Assembly (NCBI RefSeq): GCF_002078875.1
Contig: NC_034410.1
Span: 146,596,851-146,660,850, forward strand
Source of the DNA: Numida meleagris
Lineage: Eukaryota > Chordata > Aves > Galliformes > Numididae
Length of the DNA: 64,000 nt
Direction: 5' to 3'
Shown here: in pieces, positions 45,346 to 56,132 of the stretch
Numbering within the stretch: the first letter of the stretch is position 1
Layout: each line of letters begins with the position of its first letter
Made by a program: the position numbers and the translations under genes
Notes under the pieces: generated by a model
The model's database searches: none
Seen by the model: only the letters and a program-made list of their open reading frames with translations
What the model was told of the DNA's origin: nothing

Positions 45346-46554
45346 GTGACGCTCCTACTGAAGCATTTCCCATGATGAATCTCACCACGCAGGTGTATGA
45401 GGAAGATGAAGAGGGGGACATGGGGTTTCTCAGGTCATAGGTAAATCTTAGAGGAGTTCTACTACGGGACACAGGACAGGCTCAAAAGGATGTGGTTCCT
45501 CCACTCTGCTCTCCTTCCTCCACCCTGAACCAACCCCACTCCCACCCCACTACAGTGAACTATGGGAAACTTTCCATTGCCCCAGAGTGAACATTCTGAT
45601 TGCAACCCCCTGTCATTTCCCCCTATGCTTGTGTCCTTCCCCATGCCCCAGCCTGTAAGAACAGTGCTTCTGGACAGCCCTATTCACCTTATTCCAATGG
45701 GAGGGAAATGCCCCGCTTGATTCACTCTGTCCTCCTGGGAAAGCAGAGTCCTGTGTGGAAATGAGCTCCGTTCCTCTCCTTTCTCTCCCTCTTCTCTCTT
45801 CCCCTCTGCATCACACTCATCGTTTCATCCTTTGAGAACTCTCTGCCTCTCCCTATGGGACCCACTTTAAAAAACAAGGGGAGGAGGGATGGGGGAAAAA
45901 GGAAAGAAAACTCCATTGTCTTGTCAAAGGGAATAAGTGAAAAGTTGCAAGTGTCTCTCTGCAGGTTTTGGCTCCTGTGTGTTCTCCTTTCAAACCCTGC
46001 CAGCCTCAGGGGCTGTCATTTCGCCTTCATCTCAGCGGATCGACCCATGGTTTCCCACTGCTCCCCCTCCCTAGCATCAGTGAGCGCGGAGCTGCCAGGC
46101 TTTTCACGGCCACCATAAGCTTGATCCTATTGACAGGTCTCTTCTCTTTGCTTCCTTTTCAAAGCGGGGCTCAGGGTCCCTTCCTTCCTCCCTTCCTTTC
46201 CCCTTCCTTCCCTCCCTCTCTTTCTGTTCCCGATTTTCTTCTTCTTAGAGGCACGCCGCCGAGGTGCTGCTGTGCAATGACTTGATGAGGCCACACGCGG
46301 CGGAGCCGGGGCCCAATTATAAACCCCTCTTTAAGAGCGGCCTTCATTTAGAGAGTGAGATCGGAGCTGTTGGAATATTAACGAGCTCTTGCCAGCAGCA
46401 CAGCATCCAGCAGCAGGGAAGGTATGCGGGGAGGAGGGGTGCATTCATCAGTCCAGGGTGATGCCCTCGGCAAGAGTTTCCAGGAACAGAGATGGCGATG
46501 CGCACCCACCACTGTGCTGGGCATGGTGTTGGCCACACCAGCTTATCCCAGCAA
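45346..46554. other. Non-coding interval with GC-rich candidate element
   Basis: Pyrimidine-rich and purine-rich runs (45760-45800, 45870-45915, 46150-46245) surround a CpG-rich patch. See the entry at 46249-46421. No established gene. Confidence 0.45.
46249..46421 (+). other. Candidate exon or conserved element, splice-like boundaries
   Basis: A long pyrimidine tract (about 46170-46245, CTTCC and CTTTC units) ends in TTCTTCTTCTTAG, a good splice acceptor pattern. 173 bases later GGGAAG is followed by GTATGC, a plausible donor. The segment is open for 57 codons in the frame starting at its first base, bounded on the left only by the TAG that overlaps the acceptor. It has about seven CpG dinucleotides in its first 65 bases, whereas the surroundings have few. 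It also contains CCAATTATAAACC (46313-46325), which could instead be a TATA-type promoter or a homeodomain site. The translated peptide is not one I recognise. It could be an untranslated exon, a coding exon of an unknown transcript, or a conserved enhancer. Confidence 0.3.
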
Positions 46555-46782
46555 GGCTGGATAAAGGTTGGACTTGATGACCTTAGAGGTCTTTTTCAAC
46601 AAAATGATCCTATGATTCTATGATTCTGTTATTCAGTGATTCAATGATCCTATGATTCTATGAGCCTGTGATTCTATGATTTTGTGACTCGATTCTGTGA
46701 TTCTATAATTCTACGATTCTATGATTATATGATTCTATGATCCTACAGTTCTATGATTCTATGATTCTGTGAGTCTATGATC
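46555..46782 (+). mobile_element. CR1 3' end, type I, with very long decayed octamer tail
   Basis: GGATAAAGGTTGGACTTGAT, GACCTTAGAGGTCTTTTTCA, then from about 46604 to 46782 a run of octamer-like units (TGATTCTA, TGATCCTA, TGATTCTG and variants). The tail is roughly 180 bp, about 22 units, all imperfectly matched. Confidence 0.88.
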
Positions 46783-47038
46783 AAGGAAATGGTTTAAAGT
46801 TGTGCCAAGGAAGATTTAGATTGGACACAAGGAAGAATTTTTTTCAGGAAAAGAGTGGTCAAGCATTGGAATGGGCCGCCCAGGGAAATGGTGGAGTCCT
46901 TGTCCCTGGAAGCAATTAAGAAAAGTCTGGATATGGTGCTAAGGGATATTGTTTAGTGATGGGACTTGGCAGGCCAGGTTGATGGTTGGACTTGAAGATT
47001 CTGAAGTTTTTTTCCAGCCTAGACTAATCTATGATTTA
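46783..47038 (+). mobile_element. CR1 LINE fragment, type IV-like
   Basis: Starts directly at the end of the octamer tail to its left, with the GGAAATGGTTTAAAGTTGTG block (RGNGFKL region). It continues through GCATTGGAATGGGCCGCCCA and GAGTCCTTGTCCCTGGAAGC, and ends TTTTTTTCCAGCCTAGACTA plus a damaged octamer. Confidence 0.9.
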
Positions 47039-49593
47039 TGCATGGGGTCACCATGACCCCTCCCATAAGGCATCACCCAGACATAGGGTTCTGTCCCACC
47101 TTTCCAGATGTGGTCTTATGGCTACAGAAGGTACAAGAATTTATGTCACCACATCTGAAAGTGGCCTTGAGACTTTGTCCCCTGGGTGGCACAAGGCTTC
47201 CTCATTACCTTTCCTCATCCATGTAATGGGTTAGGGACTCTTTTGTGGATATTCAGCAGAAAAGTGGTTGTATGCTGCCAGGTGACTAGCTGTCATCCAG
47301 CGTAGAATTGGAAGATTACAAATACTGACCCCAAAGCCCATTAAAGCTTCAAAAGGGGATTGCGCAAGAGGTGGGTCTGGAAAGATCTCCACTGTTTACT
47401 GGAGGGGCATATGGGTGCCCATCTACAACACAACCGTGTTGGCAAACACATGGGACCAAAGAAGAGCACATGCATGCAACAGATGTCAACATATGCAGAT
47501 ACATGCACCCAAATGGCAGGTACACCTGCAAGCACATCCAAACCAGCCCATGTTTAATGAGATATTCATGACCCTGATCACACAACACAGCCAGACCTGC
47601 ACACAAGTGTGTCTGTGCAACCACACAAACACAGAAATCCAGCTTTCATCTGGCACCCTCAGTCCCAATGAAGCCATAGGTTGAAGGCTCAGAAGGTACA
47701 TGACAACAAAACAAACATGACACCACAAGAAAAGTCTGAGAAAAAATGGAGAAAGCAACCTCATGCAAAGCTACAACAAGATACATAAACGGATGTTTTT
47801 CGCATTGAATCTGGCTAGCTATGTGATCCAAGACATGTCCCAGATCCCATCCCAGGAAAGCTGAGTCCAATTTGAGGGTCCCTGAAACTTTTATCCACTC
47901 AAGGAGAATCCCAGGGGCCAGATGCTGGAAGCTGAATCAAATGCAGTGACTAAGGTGCTCTGATTTTTCATAGAGTGCAAAGACAAATGTAGTAGCACAG
48001 GTGGGAGGGAATAGAGATATAGCCCCAGATAATAATAATAATAATAAATGAGAGTGGTGAGAAATGCATTTCTGAACCAAGGAAGTCCCCAGAACACCAA
48101 GGACCCCAGTTCACTGGAAAACCAGTTCCCCCAGTTTAAAAACTAGAAATAGAGACAAGCAAAGTATGTTGAGATGGATAATAACTTTATTAGACCTTTA
48201 GTACAGATAGCAGGTGGATTTTCAGCCCACAAATGCTTCTACAGATCTGAAACAGAAAAGAAATTGTCAAGTTGGTAAAAAATTTTGTTGAGTGCAGTGG
48301 ATTTATGTTGATCAGCTGGATGAATGGAGGGGAAAAGGTATCTGTAATGTAGACCAGAGGAAATATCAGTCCCTTGGGAGAGAGGGAGGAGACAGGTGCA
48401 GGTAGAGCCTCTGGACCACTACAGAGTTAAGGCCTGAGGAGGCATGGGAAAAAAGAGTAATACTGCATTAAAGCAATTGTTGCTCATTATAAATCCATAA
48501 TTCCTGATACTAAATTGTTCTCTGATTAAGGTATTTAACAGATCTGCTTCAAGGATCAGAGCAGAGAGCTGCTGAAAAGCATTTCCCTGCTGGGAGCTCA
48601 TCAGGCATCACTGCTCTGGTAGATGATGATCATCTGGTCACACTGGTTTTGTTTCCAGGGCACACAACACGTTATTTTGTGGACAGTGTGTTGCATCCTT
48701 AGATGTGCACAGGAAGCATCATCCTTTGCAATACAGTAGCTCCCATGGATACCAAGAGCAACTGAGAAAGGCCTAAGAAATTCAGAAAGACAAACTTTTA
48801 ATGCCTTTATGAATTTTCCTATTAATACAGGATGATAGGTAATGATAATAACAGTAACAGCTAACAGCTATTAGCTAAAAATGCTGCAGAGGGAATGCTG
48901 CTTCCTATAAGAGCAGCCCTCCAGAAGCTATTTCTCCTATCCCTCCACCCCATTAAGCTCTTCCAGTTTCTTCCCCAAGCATTCTCCATTGGGAGCACTC
49001 AGATTCCGCCTGACTCAAAGGATCAGCTTCACCTCATTAAATGGATTTTACGAGAAAAATCAGGGACTAGCACCTACAGCATAACCATGAGTGCCACCTC
49101 CAAATTCTCCTTTCAACTGCCCAAGAAACTCCCATTACTGTAAGAACATAGTACGTGGCTCCAGGTCATGGATATCCCCGAGGACACACCATTTAGGGCA
49201 CACCATAGATCCATGGGGCATCCCATACCCCACTCCACCAGCATATTTAAAGCTCTGTGCATGGAGGCTGAAAGCCAGCCTCCAGCTGAGTTAATGACAT
49301 TCAGCAATTGCCTGCCAACATGAGAAACTGCAAGGAAGCAGGAAAATACACTTATTTACGCCTCGAAGATGGATTCAGCCCACCAGTTCCTGCAGGGCCA
49401 CCAGTCCTCTCTGTGCATACTGGGAAATAAGTTTTCCCCTTGAAGGGCTACAAACGCCTTGGTGCATGCAGGCTTTACATGAATCTCTTTGGGGAAAAAC
49501 AGAGCTGCTGAGTATCTGCTGCCCAGGGCTGAGCTCAGGGTGGGGATGGAGTTTGCAAACCAAGAGATGATTCAAGGTCTTGATTTATTTGTT
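47039..49593. other. CR1-free non-coding interval
   Basis: CA- and CATG-rich words around 47460-47640, a short ATA repeat at 48030-48049, otherwise unique. No gene recognised. Confidence 0.5.
48030..48049. repeat. AATA trinucleotide microsatellite
   Basis: About six ATA units. Confidence 0.85.
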
Positions 49594-49798
49594 GGATATC
49601 TGGGAAAATTTCTTCTCAGAAAGAGTTATAAGGAATTGGAACAGGCTGCCCAGGGTGACGGCGGAGTCACTGTCTCCGGAGATGTTCAAGAAAAGATGTG
49701 GCACTGAGGGACTTGGTTTAGTGAGAATAGTGGGGGTGGGTTGGCGAGATGATTTGAGTAGACTTTTCCAACCTTAATGATCCTATGATTCTGTGAAA
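49594..49798 (+). mobile_element. CR1 LINE fragment, type I
   Basis: GGATATCTGGGAAAATTTCT, AATTGGAACAGGCTGCCCAG and GATGTGGCACTGAGGGACTT, ending AGACTTTTCCAACCTTAATG with two octamers. Confidence 0.92.
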
Positions 49799-50070
49799 GT
49801 CTCTACGAGTGACAAACAGGGAAACTGTTTGTCCAAGCAAAGAGCACCATGATATTAATGGGGAGTAGACAGCAGGGATTGGCTGCTGGTGGAGAGGTAA
49901 GCAGGCTCCCCAAAATACCCATATAGAGGGTTGTGTGCAGCTCTTCGGGCCAGGTGTCATTCTGCAGGTTAATTAATTAACTTTAGACCATGATGCTGGT
50001 GTCATCTTTTCCTAACTTTTGATCCCAGAGGAGGTGGTCTATGGCTGAGAGTGTCATGGCACTTTACAAT

Positions 50071-50150
50071 ATAGAATCATAGAATCATTTTAATTGAAAT
50101 GGACCTTTAAAGGTCGTCTAGTCTAACTCCCCTGCAATGAACAGGGGCAT
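50071..50150 (-). mobile_element. CR1 3' tail fragment, type II
   Basis: Octamers, TTTTAATTGAAATGGACCTT, GTCGTCTAGTCTAACTCCCC and TGCAATGAACAGGGGCAT; ends near 50150. Confidence 0.9.
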
Positions 50151-50368
50151 ATTACACATCTGAGTGCCCTAACACCGTCCACCAAGCCCTCTGCTAACTA
50201 GCCACAGAGACTTTTGCAATGAACCAGACTTTTTGCTGTCTCATTTAGGAAGCCAGTGGCCCATAGGTGGTGGGATTGCCCAGGATGAAGCAAGTAGGGT
50301 GATGGGATGCACCATGCAGAGCTTTGAATCATAGAATCATTGAGGTTGGCAAAGACCACCAAGATCAT

Positions 50369-50790
50369 GGTAAGATAAAGGTTGATGAAACTGGGCTTTT
50401 TTAGTTTGGAGAAGAGAAGGCTCCGGGGAGACCTCATTGTGGCCTTCCAATACTTGAAGGGAGCATATAAACAGGAGGGGGAACGATTGTTCACAAGGGT
50501 GGATAGCAATAGGACAAGGGGGAATGGTTTTAAACTGAGACAGGGGAGATGTAGGTTAGATATTAGAAGGAAGTTTTTCACACAGAGGGTGGTGACACAT
50601 TGGAAAAGGTTGCCCAAGGAGGTTGTGGATGCCCCGTCCCTGGAGGCGTTCAAGGCCAGGCTGGACGTGGCTCTGGGCAGCCTGGTCTAGTGGTTGGTGA
50701 CCCTGCACTCAGCAGGGGGATTGATACTCGATGATCTTTGAGGTCCTTTTCAACCCAGGCCATTCTATGATTCTATGATTCTATGATCAT
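50369..50790 (+). mobile_element. Young CR1 LINE, type III-like, nested in older CR1
   Basis: Sibling of 36258-36870. 5'-truncated near the GAGGAAAGGTTGAGGG block and complete at the 3' end (TCTTTGAGGTCCTTTTCAAC, CCAGGCC, three octamers). GATCAT occurs at both edges (50363-50368 and 50785-50790). The right copy overlaps the last octamer, so it may be a 6-bp target-site duplication or microhomology. Confidence 0.94.
50382..50690 (+). pseudogene. CR1 ORF2 C-terminal fragment, open frame
   Basis: Open to the natural TAG at 50688-50690. Blocks are [68 protein letters not shown] and RLDVALGSLV. It differs from the sibling at 36259-36696 by a handful of residues (HWKRL for HWNRL, EAF for EVF, LGSLV for LSSLV). 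Only the end of ORF2 is present; no function is expected. Confidence 0.88.
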
Positions 50791-51079
50791 CTAGTCCAGC
50801 TATCAACCTATCACCACTATGCCCACTAAACCATGTCCCTCAGGGCCATATCTGCCCTTTTCTTAAAGCAGGATCTCTCCCCTGCCCATTCACATCTGGA
50901 GATGCAGAAGAGGGGAGAGAGACCTGCAGTCCCAGCCCTGCCAGCTCAGCACTTTTGTGCTTTTCTTGTCAGGGGAAAAAAAAAGAATAAAAAACCTCTT
51001 TCTGTTTTGTTTCCTTTTTTTGTTTGCTAATTTATTGTTTTGTCCTGAGCTCATGCTTCTGCAAATCCCTTGTTCTTGA

Positions 51080-51300
51080 TGCTCATTAAAATATTTTCAG
51101 TGCACACGGGTGCAGTTAGTTGCTGCTATGAGCTTTTTGTGTTTATTTTTCTCTCCTCCCAGACCCCCCCGCTACACAACCCCGCGGTCAAAACGTCCCT
51201 GTGTTTTCCACATGCTTATTACCCAGAGAATCAAGGCTCCTTAGCAATTTGCTAGTCACTCCAAAGCAATCAATTATGCATCAAATGACTTTTTGATTCT
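51080..51300. promoter_or_regulatory. Candidate conserved non-coding element
   Basis: CTCATTAAAATATTTTCAG, GTGTTTATTTTTCTC, TAGCAATTTGCTAGTC and CAAAGCAATCAATTATGCATC, plus retained CpGs (CCCCGCGGTCAAAACGTCCC), in repeat-free sequence. AGCAATTTGCT is nearly palindromic. Confidence 0.28.
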
Positions 51301-51358
51301 TTACCTTGTGAGAGAAGAGATGGAAGAAGAGGCTGTCTTTTTATTCTTTTCTCCTCCT

Positions 51359-51361
51359 CTA

Positions 51362-51397
<36 letters not shown>
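51359..51397. repeat. ATT trinucleotide microsatellite
   Basis: About 12 uninterrupted TTA/ATT units, followed by a TC-rich run to about 51433. Confidence 0.95.
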
Positions 51398-51845
51398 TCC
51401 CTTCTCTCTCTTCTTCTCTCACTCTCTCCCTTTCTGTGCTCAGTCAGGTCTGCCTGCTGGCACCAGGATTATGACATGATCAAATGGCTTGCTCTTAATT
51501 GGCAACAGCTCCAAGATGGAAATAAGAGGGAAAGATTTAAAAGAAAAGGCCACAGGAGCTGGAGCCCTTGTGCATGGCTTTAGAAACTTGTTGTGGTGCC
51601 AGGTGAGCCGGGAGGAGAGAGATGAGCCAGCGGGGATCCAGACACTTTGGGTGAATGGGTAGAAAGATGGAGACAGACTGATGGGGACAGACAGGTGCAG
51701 ACATACAGGTGGGGAGAGCCACAAGGATGGTGGAAAAGGAGAGGGGTCAAGACACCGCAGATGAGGAGGGTCATTGTGTAGAGCACTCTTCTCCACATCC
51801 TAGAGCTGGTCCAGCTTTACCTGTAGCCATGAATTCAGAAAGAGA

Positions 51846-52033
51846 AAGTAACCAGCAGGCTGCCCAGAGAAGTATTGGATGCCCCATCCCTGGAGGTGCT
51901 CAAGGCCGGGTTGGATGGGGCCTTGGGTCTGATCTAGTGTTTGATATAATGGTTGGTAACCTTGCCCATGGAAGAGGGGTTGGAACCAGATAATCCCTGA
52001 GGTCTCTTCCAACGCATTTTATGATTCTATGGC
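51846..52033 (+). mobile_element. CR1 LINE fragment, type III
   Basis: CCAGCAGGCTGCCCAGAGAA, GGATGCCCCATCCCTGGAGG and TAATGGTTGGTAACCTTGCC, ending GAGGTCTCTTCCAACGCATT and one octamer. A small insertion lies within the usual GATCTAGTGG region. Confidence 0.9.
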
Positions 52034-52127
52034 TCTCTGGGGACAATGTGTCAACAGCAGCAATGCCAGGGCACCTATTTCAAAGCCAGCTGTGATGATC
52101 TCAGACATAGGACCATGCTCAGAAAGG

Positions 52128-52312
52128 TCATAGGATCATAGAGTCATAGAATGGCTTGGATTGGAAGGTACCTCAAGGATCATGAAGCTCCAACCTCCTG
52201 CCATAGGCAGGGCTGCCAGCCTCCACATCTAAAACTAGATCAGGCTGTCCAGGACCCCATCCAACCTGGCCTTGAACACCTCCAGGGATGGGGCATCCAC
52301 AACCTTTTCTAG
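52128..52312 (-). mobile_element. CR1 LINE fragment, type III
   Basis: Three octamers, GGCTTGGATTGGAAGGTACC, GCCATAGGCAGGGCTGCCAG, AGATCAGGCTGTCCAGGACC and CCTTGAACACCTCCAGGGAT. Lies about 95 bp from the plus-strand type III copy, pointing the other way (tail to tail). Confidence 0.92.
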
Positions 52313-53369
52313 CAAGCTGCAGTCTTAGGTTACCCAAGATCTGAGACAGAATTAATTCATGTCCTGCTTTAAAACCGCAATGGGAAAGCTGCCCACATCC
52401 CAGCCACCTGCAAATCCTCCCCACCTGTCCTGCTCTCTGCCGACATCAGCAAGTAACCATATTTTTCCTGCAGACTCTGACATTGCAAATGGTTTTGTGC
52501 ATGCCCCTCATAAGCAGGCAGCAGGAATTGCATCCTTGTCCTCTGTTCTTTTGCAGTTGTACCTTTGGATCTGTAGGTCATAGTTTGTGGCAATGGCCTG
52601 TGCCATGCTGCAAGCAGGTTTGTGTCTTATCCTCCGAGTAAGAGACAGTCACAAATGTGTTAAAACAACTGCATAGGAAAATACACAGTTTACGATGCCT
52701 AAAGCAACAGTCCATTTTCTCTCTAACCTTGATTTATAGGGTCAGCCTTGTGTCTTCTTGGTCCAGTTCACAAGATGGTAGTGAGGGGGTTATTTATTTG
52801 CCAGGACATGGAAGTTTTTTTATTCCCCTGCTCAAAATAAATAAGTAAATAAGCAAAACAAATCAAAATAGAAAAACAGGTTGTGTTAACTTCTGTGTTA
52901 CCTCTAGGCTTTCCCTTCATTTGACCATCACAACTCAAAAGGTGTTGAAATTTGAAGTGCCCTGAGCTTAGGCTTCCCTCAAATTAGTAAACGCGATTTA
53001 AAAATCCTCTCCTCCTCTTCTCTTGAACATGATGCCAATAGAAGGGATGAGCATCACCCAGAAGCTGAGATTTTTAGAAGTGTTAACTGTACAATAGCAG
53101 ATTCCCACCAGCCCTTAAATGACCTGATGAGTAAGACAAGTACTTTTTTACATCCCCTGCTCCCATGACTCCAAATATCCCTGAGGATCTCCCCTACAAT
53201 AAGAGGCAAGAGGGCATTCAGCCTTCATTGCCTCTCCATTTCTATGGCTCCTCAATCAAGATGTTAATGAGCCACACTCAGGTCATGCCTGAGGCTGTGG
53301 ACGTCCTTTGTAGGACACAATAAGGATTTGTCTTGGATATGCTGCCTCCATCAGCAGCAACTCTTTCAG
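52313..53369. other. Non-coding interval, no gene recognised
   Basis: Unique sequence; AAAT-rich stretch at 52830-52880. Confidence 0.5.
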
Positions 53370-53757
53370 CAAACAAAGCCAACTGCTTCTTGGGCTGCAT
53401 TTGCAAGTGCTCAGCCAGCACTGCTAGAGAAGTGATTATCCCCCTGGATGTGGCACTTATGAGGACACCTCGAACACTGTTCAATTCGGGTATTTCTATT
53501 CCTGGTACAAGAAGCAGGCTGACAAAATAGAGCAAGAGCCATGGGGTCAGTCAAGATATAAGGAAAAAAGATATAAGGCGGAAAAAATTTACAATAACGG
53601 TAATGAACAAATTGCTCAGAGGTGTGGAGACGTTCAAGGTTACGCTGGACCAATCTCTGAACAACCTGATCTAGCTGTAGATGTCTCTGTTTGTTGCAGG
53701 GGAGTTGGACCAGGTAACTTTTAAAGGTCCCTTCCAACACAAATGATACCATGATCC
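53370..53757 (+). mobile_element. Old CR1 LINE fragment, type II
   Basis: Weak but ordered similarity from the AKKANGIL region (AACAAAGCCAACTGCTTCTT) through GAAGTGATTATCCCCCTGGA and ATGAGGACACCTCGAACACT. An internal deletion leads to CGTTCAAGGTTACGCTGGAC, and it ends TTTAAAGGTCCCTTCCAACA. Heavily diverged; the 5' limit is uncertain. Confidence 0.8.
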
Positions 53758-53939
53758 CATAAGATGGATTGAGAGCTGGAACCCATGAAATACAAGGGCA
53801 CAGTGAGTGAGATCAGATGGGAAGAGGGATGTGAATAGTATGCTCAGTTGCTGGCTCCACTACCCAGGAGATGTTAATAAAGAGGACAACACCAGTCTCT
53901 TCTATGACTCTATGACATCTATGACTCTTCTCAGCAGTG

Positions 53940-54222
53940 CACAGTGAAAGGACAAGAGGATAGGAAAAGAGGGAATGGCCTCAAGTTGCAACAGGAGAAG
54001 TTCAGACTGGATATTAGGAAAAAATTATTCTCTGGAAGAGTGTTTAGGCATTGGAACAGACTGCCCAGGGAAATGGTGGAGTCATCATCCCTGGAGGTGT
54101 TCAAGCAACATGGAGATACGACTCTGGAAGACGTGATCTTGTGGGCAATATTGATGTTAGGTGGATGGCTGGACTGGAAGAATTTAGTGGTCTTTTCCAA
54201 ACTTAATGATTCTGTGATTCTT
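53940..54222 (+). mobile_element. CR1 LINE fragment, type I
   Basis: GGGAATGGCCTCAAGTTGCA, CAGACTGGATATTAGGAAAA, GGCATTGGAACAGACTGCCC and GAGTCATCATCCCTGGAGGT, ending GGTCTTTTCCAAACTTAATG with two octamers. A frame runs through much of the ORF2 end ([37 protein letters not shown]). Confidence 0.93.
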
Positions 54223-54247
54223 TAACAAAAGGTGACAACCATAAACT

Positions 54248-54432
54248 GCATGGGAAAAATTTCACATTGAGGGTGGCTGGACCCTGGTGGAGGGGTTCCG
54301 GTGGAGGGGTTCTGAAGCTGCGTGTTCTCTGTCCTCAGATAGACAAGATCCTATGTAGCCCAGTTTAACTTTGAATCTGTTCCTGCTTTGAGTAAGGAGT
54401 TGAACTAGGTAGGCCAGTGCTTCCTTCAATCT
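54248..54432 (+). mobile_element. Possible very old CR1 remnant, type V
   Basis: AAATTTCACATTGAGGGTGG, AGACAAGATCCTATGTAGCC, CCTGCTTTGAGTAAGGAGTT and GAACTAGGTAGGCC follow the order of a CR1 3' end but with heavy divergence and a 13-bp duplication (GGTGGAGGGGTTC) at 54291-54317. Confidence 0.4.
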
Positions 54433-55457
54433 ATCCTGAAGTCATAAATCAAGACACGATGCAACCTTACGTTCCCAATTCATTTGGAGAAAAGAGGGTT
54501 GCACATCTCACAGCAGGCTTGGAGACAAGCCTCCTTTGAAAATTAGAGGGCTAGTAATAGAAGATCCAGATGTCAGGAAGCCTTTGTGAGCTTGCAGCAA
54601 AAGATCTTTGTAGGGTGGTAAACAGTGTGAACAGTGTTAGGAGAAAATGGTCCTGCTGCACCATGTTCAGAAGTAGTTCTGGCTGCTTGAAGACTGGGGG
54701 CACCGTCGAGCTGGCTTGCTTCTCATCCCCAGCCATTTTGGCAAGGTGTAGAATTTTCAGCAGCCAACCCTCCTCCCTGCACCACACTGGTAACTCCAGG
54801 ATGACGCAGAACTCAGGGCAGAGCCAGCAGTGCATCCCTTGGCAGCTGTAAATAGAAAGGAGGCAGTGAGCTGAAGGGATGGCAGGCTGCAGCTACTATC
54901 AGCGTGACATCTACATCCCCCAGATGCTCCTACTCAGGGAATATGGGATCTGAAGGAGCAGGCCAAAGGGATTAGCTCAGTGGTGAAATCCAAGAGTGAT
55001 CAGGGTGGGACTAGGGGGAGTTTCAGAGAAATGAGCAAGAGCAAAACCCAACGTGCATGCCAACAATTTTTCATGAGGGAAGATACTATCTAATACAAAG
55101 AGACATACTGAGTACACGGTAAGGAGAACACATCCGTGGTTCTATGATAGCATCAATATCCCATGAGATTTGAAACAGTTTCTGGCTGAGATAATGTTGG
55201 TTTAGCATGGCTGAAATGTAGGAGCATGAGGGAGATGTGAGCACAAATCACAAGTGAGTGGATAAACCTCAGTCATCAGGGAAAGGCACAAAGTTGGTGA
55301 AACAAAGAGGAAAACTGTGAGCATGAAGGGAGGGGTCTGCACACAGAGATGTCTGTGGTGCAAATACCTTCTTTCATACTCACTGTCTATACTCTCCATG
55401 TAGCCAGTGCAGATTCATAAGCATCTTTAGGAAATGATTATTTCTCACTGTGTCTTA
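54433..55457. other. Non-coding interval, no gene recognised
   Basis: Unique sequence; nothing recognisable. Confidence 0.5.
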
Positions 55458-55561
55458 CGGCACAGAGGAACATGGTTTAGTGGACATGGTGGTGATGAGT
55501 TGACTGTTGGACTTGATCTTAGTGGTCTTTTCCAACTTTAATGGTTCTACAATTCTGTGAA
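55458..55561 (+). mobile_element. CR1 3' end remnant, type I
   Basis: GGCACAGAGGAACATGGTTT, AGTGGACATGGTGGTGATGA and GTGGTCTTTTCCAACTTTAA, then TGGTTCTACAATTCTGTG. About 100 bp. Confidence 0.9.
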
Positions 55562-55925
55562 ATTGGTTGGAACAAGTACTGCCTGCAGGAATCATTCTTT
55601 CCACTGACAATGGGTATCTCTCAGGTTGAGGAACCTATGCTCTGAATTTTGGGATGAGATTCGTTGTGCACAGCTCTGGTCATCCATGCTTTAAGGACTA
55701 TACCAGTGCAAATCATGTTTGAGTCTCTTAAACTTTAGTCAGCTGAGGGTTACATGACATAGTCAACAATCTGGAGTACAGCTCATCCTCAAATAGATGC
55801 CCATCGTTGGTAAATGTAAAGGTACCCTAAACTCTTCTCACTACACTGATAAACTCTCTCTACTAGCTGTAGAGGGGTATAGACCTCCTAGTTCACCTGT
55901 CCAACAGAAAATTCAAGTCAAATAT
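55562..55925. other. Non-coding interval, no gene recognised
   Basis: Nothing recognisable. Confidence 0.5.
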
Positions 55926-56132
55926 AGGATCACAGAATCATAGAATCATTTGAGTTGGAAGGAACTTCTAAATTCATCTAGTCCAACTCCCCAGCAATGA
56001 ACAGGGACATCTATAGATAGATCACATTGCTTAGAGCTTCATCCAACCTGACCTCGAATGTCTTTAGAGATGGGAGACCACATCTCTGGGTAACCTGTTC
56101 CAGTGCTGCACTACCCTTATTGTAAAAAACAA
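55926..56132 (-). mobile_element. CR1 LINE fragment, type II
   Basis: Octamers, CATTTGAGTTGGAAGGAACT, CAGCAATGAACAGGGACATC and antisense ORF2 end to CTTATTGTAAAAAACAATAA. Confidence 0.93.

Larger units (their letters stand above)
50326..50862 (-). mobile_element. Older CR1 type I tail, split by a younger CR1
   Basis: Left part 50326-50368 (octamers, GAGGTTGGCAAAGACCACCA, AGATCAT) and right part 50791-50862 (CTAGTCCAGCTATCAACC, ACCATGTCCCTCAGGGCCAT) join into a normal minus-strand type I tail. The plus-strand element at 50369-50784 interrupts it in the middle of GATCATCTAG. Confidence 0.9.
50863..51845. other. Non-coding interval with ATT microsatellite
   Basis: Candidate conserved block at 51080-51300 and trinucleotide repeat at 51359-51397 (both listed), then a pyrimidine-rich run. 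No gene recognised. Confidence 0.5.

Noticed and set aside
46313..46325. TATA-box promoter (CCAATTATAAACC)
   Set aside because: Not called as a separate promoter because it lies inside the splice-bounded segment and there is no independent evidence for a start site; kept as an alternative reading of that segment.
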